A stretch of DNA of 64,000 nucleotides. It comes from Ambrosia x helenae. Taxonomy: Eukaryota; Streptophyta; Magnoliopsida; Asterales; Asteraceae. Within the stretch, counting starts at the first letter, position 1, and every line of letters starts with the position of its first letter. Below are positions 56,574-64,000 of the stretch, piece after piece. The notes below the pieces were generated by a model. It saw nothing but the letters and a program-made list of their open reading frames with translations, had not been told where the DNA came from and searched no databases. The stretch covers positions 50,581,081-50,645,080 of the forward strand of contig CM061228.1 of assembly GCA_030844895.1 (NCBI GenBank), read 5' to 3'. The position numbers and the translations under genes were made by a program.

Positions 56574-59500
56574 TGTGACAACCGGCAAATTTCGTACAAC
56601 GATTAACGTGATTCTAATCATGTTTTAGAAATAATTAACATGGCTTAAGGTTAATTATGGTTAGTTGAGCTGATATGAGTCCTACGATGTCCTTTTGAAA
56701 GTTCGTTGAATCCTTGATGCCTTTAAAGAAAGGCTTCGCGTATTTAACGTAACGAACTGACATCAGCAAAAATTTGTCAAACTGGAATAACATAAGCTTA
56801 TTCTATGAAAATACGACACGTATTTACTATCGATGCGAACGGATGTGAAATCGGCGTGGTAAACGGCCAAAAACGCAGCGTTTTGGAGAACGCGGAGAGG
56901 AACTGACGTGGGATTCGAACGTCAAAACACGTGGTTTTAACCGTTATCAAGCTTTCGGAATAATTATTTATTATAAATAATGTTTCTTGTTGAATTTCGA
57001 AAGTTATCGGATCATTTAAATGAAGGATAACACGAACGAACCGATTAACGCGATTTTAACGCGTGTGCCGTTTTCGCGCGCCGGGTGACGAAAATAATTA
57101 TTAAATTGCTCCGTCTGGTGTTATTTATGACTACGAACCAAAACCCGAGTCCAGAAGCGATAACGGGCTAAAACGGAGCAGTTGGTACGCGACGTCGGGC
57201 TTGAAGTCCAACCCAAAATCCCACCTATATAAACCCATAACACTCCATTTCTTCCTCATTCCCCACATTACTTTCTCTCTCTAACCACCCACACTCCCTC
57301 CACTCTCTCTCTCTCTAGAAGTTCCGGCGACCAGATGCCGGCCGGCCGGCGGAGCAGCGGCGGCGCCGGCGGCTGTCCGGCGGCTTCCGACAGCTTCCGG
57401 CGGCCTTCCGGCGGCTTTCCGGCGGCCTTCCGGCGGCTTTTTCCCGGCGCGTGACACCCCCACCCCCACTAATTTCGGTGCCCCGAACGCGATGGTGAAG
57501 GCCGTTTTCCCTGAAATGAAGCGGTTTGAGCGTTGGTACCATTCCGGCGACTTTTCCGGTAAGCTCGTTTTTGAGTTTTCTTTGTACGAACGTTTAGATC
57601 GGGTCTTTGGGGGACTCCTCACAAGTTTTCACGGAATTTCGTTCACCGGCCACATTCCGGCGAGCCGTTTCCGGCTGGTTGCGGGTTTAGGAAGGGCCGG
57701 GGTGGGTTTTGTTGGGTTCCGGTGGCGCGCAGGTGAAGGACGGCGGGGGTAGTGGTGGTCCGGCCATGGTGCGGGTGGTCCGGCCATGGTGCAGGTGGTC
57801 CGGCCACGGTGGTGGCGTCCGGCGGTTCGGGTCCGGCCAGTTATAGTGGCTCGGGACTCGGGGCTCGGGTCAAGGGTGTGTTTTCGGGTCAGATCTGGTG
57901 CAGGTTCACGTTAATGGTCCGGGTTTTGTTCGGGTTTCGTCAGATCTAGTCAACCCCGGTCAAACGGGTCAGATCTGGTAAGATTTGCTTACGGATCAGA
58001 TTTCGAGCTCGGTTAAACACGAGTCAACTCCGGTCAAACTTTGGCTCGGTCAACGCGTCGTTCGAAGACGTGTCAAGTCACGCACGCGCATATCGGTATA
58101 ATTTAATCGTGTTTATTTTTCGTTACATTTATAAAGCATATTATAAATATAACATGAAAGAAGTTTTAACTCGCGAGAACGAACCGATAAAAATATTAAC
58201 GAAAAGTATTATGAGATAATATTTGTATATTAGTCGTGACTTGCGTTGTTGTTGGACTAAATTGATGGACTATACGTATATATATATTTATATAAACAGT
58301 ATGATTTATATAATAATCACAACGTATAAAGTCTCGTGGATTAGAAATGCGGATAAATATAATGACGTCTTTGTTTAGGTGTTGATTTTGGGAAATTGTA
58401 GACAACTTGTGTTGTCTGGTTTATACAAAAACAGAGGAAACTCTGCCGAAATTTTTATAAAATCCGAAGCGCGACAAGTGTGACATTATTGTGCGTTCTT
58501 ATAAATAACTTTCCAAGCGTTTGACAAATGTAGTCATATACAAAATCACGACGTTTTTGACAAATATTATTTGTAACAATAATAGTCTATTCCGGAAAAT
58601 ATTTCAAACAAATATATAGTCTTTTGTTACCAAGCGTCAAGTATGACGAGTTTTTAAAGGTTACTGGGTAACTAAAATATGTTTGTTGTTCGGATTAAAA
58701 GATGTATAAACGTTCGGTTTTATTTGGAAAACCTTTTTATAAAAAGCAAAGTCTTGAGATTTGTAAGATCCTCGGATTCGGGAAAAGAAATAACAAATGT
58801 TATTAAAAGGATTTTAATAACTATATTATATTTCAGCAAGGTATATTTTCCGAAAATAACTATACAAGACGATTACATTATCCGGTTTACGAGACAAGCT
58901 ATGGCTCGGGATGAGTTATACGTTTCGTGATATTAGTCCAACATAGTTTACACACGAATAGTAACAGGTGCGCAACTTGGGTACTATGTCGTATGTAAAC
59001 ACATGAATTATGACAAGTCACGATCAGTTCGTTGAGTTAAAACACCTCAAGACTCGGGTTAGTATACACGAGTCGAGATAGTTGAGTAAACTATCTTTTA
59101 ACCGGAAAATAAGCTAGGCTTATATATGATAGACTTTAAGGTGTCCTTTATTGGTAATTAGGGCACGAGGAAGTCGGTCAAAGCTTTGGGTTTTATTTGC
59201 TAGCTAAGCATGGAAATTAAGGTGAGTTTCACGGCCCCATTTTACTGTTTTAATTGGGGGAAAGATATGTTTGTCAAAAGTTATCACATATTGAAATGTT
59301 TTCAAAGGTTAAAATGTGATAAGTGGCATGATGAGTACTTGAGTTTTTGGTCGCCACTCGGGGTTGGGTCCTCGCTACTGTAACCATTAATTCAGGTAAA
59401 TGAAACTAAAGGAATATTTGGATAGTACTATTGGTGCCTGACGAGGCCCACCTCTGGTTGATAGCGTCAACCCGGTAAAGACAAGAGGTGCACATATTCT

Positions 59501-60052
59501 GAACTTAAGTCGTTGGGTTCCGAGAAACGACTTGGAGCGGGGCATATTTATTAGTCTTGGTTTGGTTATGGGACTCAGGGGATTGCTTATCATCATAGTT
59601 TGTAGGAGCTAGCTACTCCATACAAAGGCCACAAAATGTGCTGGATTTGCACAGGATGTAAAAACGTGCTGGATTTGCACAGGATGTAAAAATGTCGTAT
59701 TTACGAAACTAAAACCTGTGAACTCACCAATATTTTATATATTGACGTCTTTTTAAACATATCTTTCAGGTAACTAAGTGCTGAACAGGTATGCGGCTAG
59801 TACGGTGGAATTTGGGATGTCAGACACTGGTTGGGGGTTTCATCTATTGTTACCATCGGGTTGGGACATAAACGGAAACGCCCCACTTTAAACTTAATGT
59901 TTGTGATTTTAAGTAATGTTTGAAACCAGGTATCCCTTCCCGACATCTTAATATAATGATCTTTTCTAATTAAATATAGTTTGTGTTGATCTTGACTTTG
60001 ATATGCTTTCGAGTGTCGCACCACGTGTTTCCGCCATTGGCGTGGTGTGACA
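56574..60052 (+). mobile_element. 3' LTR of the large non-coding LTR element
   Basis: 3,479 bp, preceded by the purine-rich tract and followed by the target-site duplication TGCAC (60053-60057). Its start and end match 46173-49661 over the full length. Confidence 0.96.
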
Positions 60053-61211
60053 TGCACTCTACCAGGTTGAGGACTAATATCAATCATGATTTGCATCAGT
60101 GATTAATACGATGTAATAGAAGATACGTGCTCAGCTCCTCATACCATTGCCTTGGAGCTTGGTGCAACCCGTAGAGAGCTTTGTTCAATACGTAGACCTT
60201 ATCCCGGTGAATAGGATCTTCAAAGCCTGGTGGTTGACCTACATGTACTTCCTCCTTGACCACACCGTAAAGAAATGCGCTCTTGACATCCATTTGATAC
60301 ACCTTAAATTTCTTGTATGATGCAAACGCCAGAAACATTCGGATTGCTTCTAAGCGTGCAACCGATGCATAGATCTCGTTGTAATCGATTCCCTCCACTT
60401 GATGAAATCCTTGTACAACCAAACGAGCTTTGTTCCTTATGATCACTCCTCTATCATCCTTTTTGCACTTGAAAACCCACTTCGTTCCAATCTTCTTTCT
60501 TCTCGGGGGCAAATATGTCAGTGTCCAGACGCCAAGTTTCTGGAACTGCAACAACTCCTCTTGCATTGCTTCCACCCAAGCGTCGTCCAAAAGAGCATCC
60601 TTGTAAGCTCGCGGCTCCACCTGCGAAACATAACAAGCAAAAGACCAGTCATTCTGAAAACCAGATTTTTGTATTTTGGCATATAAAGCAAGATTGCCAA
60701 GGTTTTCTGGTGAGTTCGCACTCCTCAATTGACCTCTTGTCATCACACTGCTACCAGGATCACCAATAACCTGCTCGATCGGGTGAATTCGATGTATCCG
60801 AGATTCCGGATAATCGGGTACTTGGACTCCTGTCTGAGTAGTTAAGTTCTCTGCAGAAACCAGATCATTACCCACATTCGATGTTGAAGCACCATTTGTA
60901 GTTGGGTTCACTGGTGGTGTCTCTGTAGCATGATCTAAGATAGCTTCACTTGTAACATCATCGTGGTCATCTTCTGATTCTGATGAATTCAACGTTGTGG
61001 AAGCTTCTTGAAATACTTCTTCTTCAACGACAGGTTCATTGGTATCATTAGAAGCTGCTTGAGGATTCACGGTGATCGGACGCACCAACGGTGATGTCAC
61101 TGCGTTTTCGACCACGTAATATAAACGTAGTACAACCTCTTCAACCAAGCTATCTAGGTTGAATGATTCAACGAAATCTTTGTAATCAAACATCCAGTCT
61201 GGACCGCTTCC
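60053..61211 (-). pseudogene. pol: Copia C reverse transcriptase, truncated before the active site
   Basis: Minus strand from a TAG at 61212-61214. A linker rich in Asp/Glu/Ser/Thr precedes RT motifs WVEAMQEELLQFQKLGVW, RRKKIGTKWVFKCKKD, NKARLVVQGFHQVEGIDY, YQMDVKSAFLYG and LNKALYGLHQAPRQWYEEL. After STYLL the frame enters unrelated sequence and stops at 60096, so the catalytic YVDD motif, the rest of RT and all of RNase H are gone. What follows on the other side of the inserted element (46172 leftward) is not RT either, so the deletion predates the insertion. Confidence 0.9.
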
Positions 61212-61919
61212 CTATAAGTTCTGAGTGTACCATTGCACTTCAACGCTAGCCCACTCCTTGACCTGACGAGTTCTTTTGTTGAATACCCGTTTGAGCGGGG
61301 TTGCATATCCAACAAAGTATCCTTCCTCAGCCTTCGGTGCGAACTTCTCAGATGGATTAAGCATAGTACAAGGAGCTCCAAACGGTTCTAGATACTCTAA
61401 ATTTGGCTTTCGACGATTCAACAACTCATAAGAAGTTTTGCCAAACTTCTTCACCGTTAAAACGCGATTAAGAGTATAACAAGCTGCGTAAATTGCTTCG
61501 TTCCAGAACATTACTGGAAGATTTGAGTCCGCAAGCATTGTCTTTGCCGTTTCAATTAGAGTCCTGTTTTTACGTTCCTTGACACCGTTCTGTTGTGGTG
61601 TATACGGAGCACTATATTCATGATGAATACCTTTGTTTTCACAAAGATCGTCCATCTGTGCATTTTTAAACTCCGTCCCATTGTCACTCCTAATCCTCTT
61701 GATCTTGAGACCATAGATATTTTCCAGACGAGTGAACAGAACTTTCAAATTATCAAACGTGTCGCTCTTTCGATGTAAGCACATTACCCATGAGAATCTT
61801 GAAAAATCATCAGTCACCACAAGACAGTATAACTCCCCAGCATGACTCTTACGCTTGACTGGTCCAAACAGATCCATGTTCAACCGTTCAAGTGGCAGTT
61901 CAACGGAGTTAACTTTCAT
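61212..61919 (-). pseudogene. pol: Copia C integrase core
   Basis: Catalytic residues are present: D in RLNMDLFGPVKR, D in RIRSDNGTEFKN and E in NGVKERKNRTLIE. A GKTSYELLNRRKPNLEYLEP segment follows. It is bounded by TAG codons at 61941-61943 and 61212-61214. In both cases the frame continues unchanged on the far side with expected Copia sequence, and CAG would fit, so each looks like a single C-to-T change. The Met at 61919 is internal and not a true start. Confidence 0.9.
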
Positions 61920-61940
61920 TGGCCTATGGGATTGTTTGTG

Positions 61941-62522
61941 CTACTTACCCTTTTTACAACTCACACACTTGTCATTTAGGTGAAAATGTTTGACATTTAC
62001 GCCTGTGACAAGTTCATTCTTCACCAATTGATTCATCTTTCTGAGGTGAATGTGTCCCATTCTCCTGTGCCACATAATGGATTCTTTTTCTGTAGCCTTG
62101 GAAAGGAAACACGTGACTTGGCCTTGGGTGGTCATGGCTTTTGACATATCGAGAATATACAAGTTGTTTACTCTCCGCGCCTTTAGCATCACCCACTTTT
62201 TCGGTAATTCAAACCCCGGCTTGAGTATGTAGCAAGATTTGTCGTCAAAGTACACATAAAATTGTTTGTCGCATATCTGACTGACACTCAACAGATTGTA
62301 ATCTATTTGCTTCACATAAGAAATTCTCTCGAAGCTCACAATCCCATTACTCACACTACCTTCCATGGTAATATAGCCTCCTTTGTTCCCGGCAAACGCT
62401 ACATAGCCTCCATTGATGTTTCTAATATCAAAAAGTAGCGAAAGATCCCCAGTCAAATGGCCAGAAGCTCCACTGTCAACAATCCAAAGACTGCTCACAG
62501 GGCCAGCTGAAGCTCCCTGCAC
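61941..62522 (-). pseudogene. pol: Copia C protease and integrase zinc domain
   Basis: Aspartic protease site WIVDSGASGHLTGD (DSGA at 62466-62477), then LLSVSQICDKQFYVYFDD and the integrase-type zinc region WHRRMGHIHLRKMNQLV ... CVSCKKGK, cut by TAG at 61941-61943. Upstream, between 62522 and 62539, the gag frame is lost by a shift in a C/A run and an in-frame TGA precedes this segment, so gag and pol no longer join. Confidence 0.9.
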
Positions 62523-62538
62523 ATATCAAGTAGAAAAG

Positions 62539-64000
62539 TTAGATTTTTTGGGGGACCCAAGCCTGTTTGGTCTTGGGTCTTTGAACAGATTGTTTCAAAG
62601 AGTCAGTTTTCTCACAAACATCTTGGGTTTTATCAACCTTTTTCTTTTCACACAAATCTTTCTCAATCTCAGATTTCACATTTTGTGAAGTTGAAGCACC
62701 CTCAGAACCCTTTGATGACCAAGATTGTTCAGTCTGTTTCAAGATCCGGATCTGAGATTTTGCGGTCTCAGCCGGTTTCTTTACTTCATCCTTGAATGAT
62801 ACATTCTTGGTTACCATCTCTGATTTAACAGAGACAGGTCCAACTGCTGGTTTGACATTAGGTTTAACATGAACCTTTTTGTTGTCAGCAGTTGCGTTCA
62901 CCATTGGTTTCTTCAATGGTTTCTCAGTGGCTATCCGGTTGCGTCTATCATAAATCATCGGACGATTTTCCCTCCTTTTGAAATAGTTGTTTTGGTTATA
63001 AAAAGGTGCTGGCTGAGGGAAAAACCGTCTCTGTGGATAACTGTGATTATCAACCGGACAATCATACTGTTGCTTCATCTCCACCTCGTGCCTCTTGTGT
63101 CGTACATATGGGCAGTTGGCAAGTAAATGCCCCCTTTCCCCGCACTTAAAACACACACGGTACTCTTCATAATTTTCCTTGATGTTCGACTTAGAATAAC
63201 TAGCGATGGGATATTGATCAACCATACACTGTCTTCTTAAACTCTCAGGAGCGGGGTCCTTTGAGTAAGCCGGCTCAATAAAACTATTTGACTTATCTGT
63301 TGGTTTAACAAATTGTGTGACATTAACCTTTGGGTCTTTAGGAATATCCGAATGAATTTTCTTTAAAATTGCTGGAGTAATATCATTTGTTCGTTCATGT
63401 TTCGGGAACCAAATGGTACTTTCCTGCCAGATCTTTTCAATTTTAGAATAATTTGCAAATTGAATCGGATATTCTTCATCAGACATGATCTTATCGGAGC
63501 CTTGCATCCGATAGAAAACTTTCACAGGTTTATCACACGATTCATTTTTCTCATCATTTTACTTTTCAATTTTCTTTTCAATTTTCTTCTCAACTTTCTT
63601 TTCAACAGACTTAACAACATTCTTTTCAACATTCTTTACAACATTCTTTTCAACATTCTTAACAACAGGCTTCTCAACATTCTTTGCTGATTGATTCTTT
63701 CTGTGAGCGTTAGCCATGGGATGGACAATCTGAGATGGTGAAACCGGTTCAGTAGTGATGATGTGATTTTCATCAGGAATATCACTCACTTTTTCAACAA
63801 CCGTCTCAGACTGTTCATTCTCTTCATCAGAATCATCAGCAGCAACCACACCTTCATTGTTTCCCAGCACAGGTCTAACATCAGAATACGGTCTCCCACA
63901 CTGGATGTGTTGGACTCGTTATCCGATGTAGAGTCAGATTTGACTAAACTCTCCGGTGCTATTGCATGCAAATTATGGTTTTCAAACAACACCGGAGCTG
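62539..64000 (-). pseudogene. gag: Copia C gag, C-terminal part, running off the window
   Basis: Homologous to Copia A from about 40000 to 40402 and then further: VFYRMQGSDKIMSDEEYPI continues into FANYSKIEKIWQESTIWF, a CX2CX4HX4C knuckle CFKCGERGHLLANC (63112-63153) and a basic region with YNQNNYFKRRENRPMIYD. Lesions: a one-base loss near 63887 and a TAA at 63559-63561, with the frame unchanged beyond the stop. Between about 63565 and 63685 the DNA repeats TTGAAAAGAATGTTGT-type units, giving a Lys/Val-rich repeat absent from Copia A. Confidence 0.88.
63565..63685 (-). repeat. Tandem Lys/Val-rich coding repeat in Copia C gag
   Basis: Plus strand AACATTCTTTTCAACATTCT-type units of 12-24 bp encode runs such as VEKNVVKNVEKNVVKSVEKK on the minus strand. 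At the matching place Copia A has only SVKQVERNEQSDKPVKVF, so the repeat grew in the lineage of C. Confidence 0.8.

Overview
The window looks like repeat-dominated nuclear DNA from a flowering plant, probably a eudicot and perhaps the daisy family (Asteraceae). That guess rests on my recollection of where the retrotransposon and accessory-ORF families seen here are common, so treat the family as tentative. I found no intact cellular gene, rRNA gene or genuine tRNA gene. Nearly every long reading frame belongs to a retrotransposon.

Layout. 1-1677 is the right part of a Tekay-type Gypsy LTR. 1678-8040 is AT-rich DNA with tandem duplications, a three-times repeated exon-like block and two further candidate exons on the minus strand. 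8524 is a Helitron-type 5' end, followed by a 5'-truncated LINE (10706-11577, TSD TCACTATA), a SINE (about 12588-12980) and a broken Copia gag (13238-13998). 14026-17058 is another LTR carrying a MITE. A minus-strand Copia fragment (copy B, 17059-19517 plus 30012-30601) is split by a full-length Tekay Gypsy element at 19518-30011 (TSD CTTCT). 31669-35667 is a probable non-autonomous Helitron.

From 36153 to the right edge there is a three-level nest. A plus-strand Copia element (A: LTR, PBS, gag) is cut at 40402/40403 by a minus-strand Copia element (C: 3' LTR, large accessory ORF, partial pol, gag). Element C is itself cut by a 13.9-kb LTR element with no recognisable coding capacity (46173-60052, TSD TGCAC).

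The coding regions are recognisable but dead: frameshifts, in-frame stops that often read as CAG-to-TAG, and a lost reverse-transcriptase active site in copy C. The main unexpected signal is regulatory. The LTR promoters of the Gypsy element and of three Copia copies share a 23-bp dyad (TTCG[A/C]CC, nine bases, GG[T/G]CGAA) placed 9-10 bp upstream of a TATA box. The same arrangement occurs inside Copia C upstream of its accessory ORF. A second signal is a tenfold 86-88-bp repeat inside the non-coding LTR element, in which each unit keeps an 11-bp hairpin with paired changes between units.
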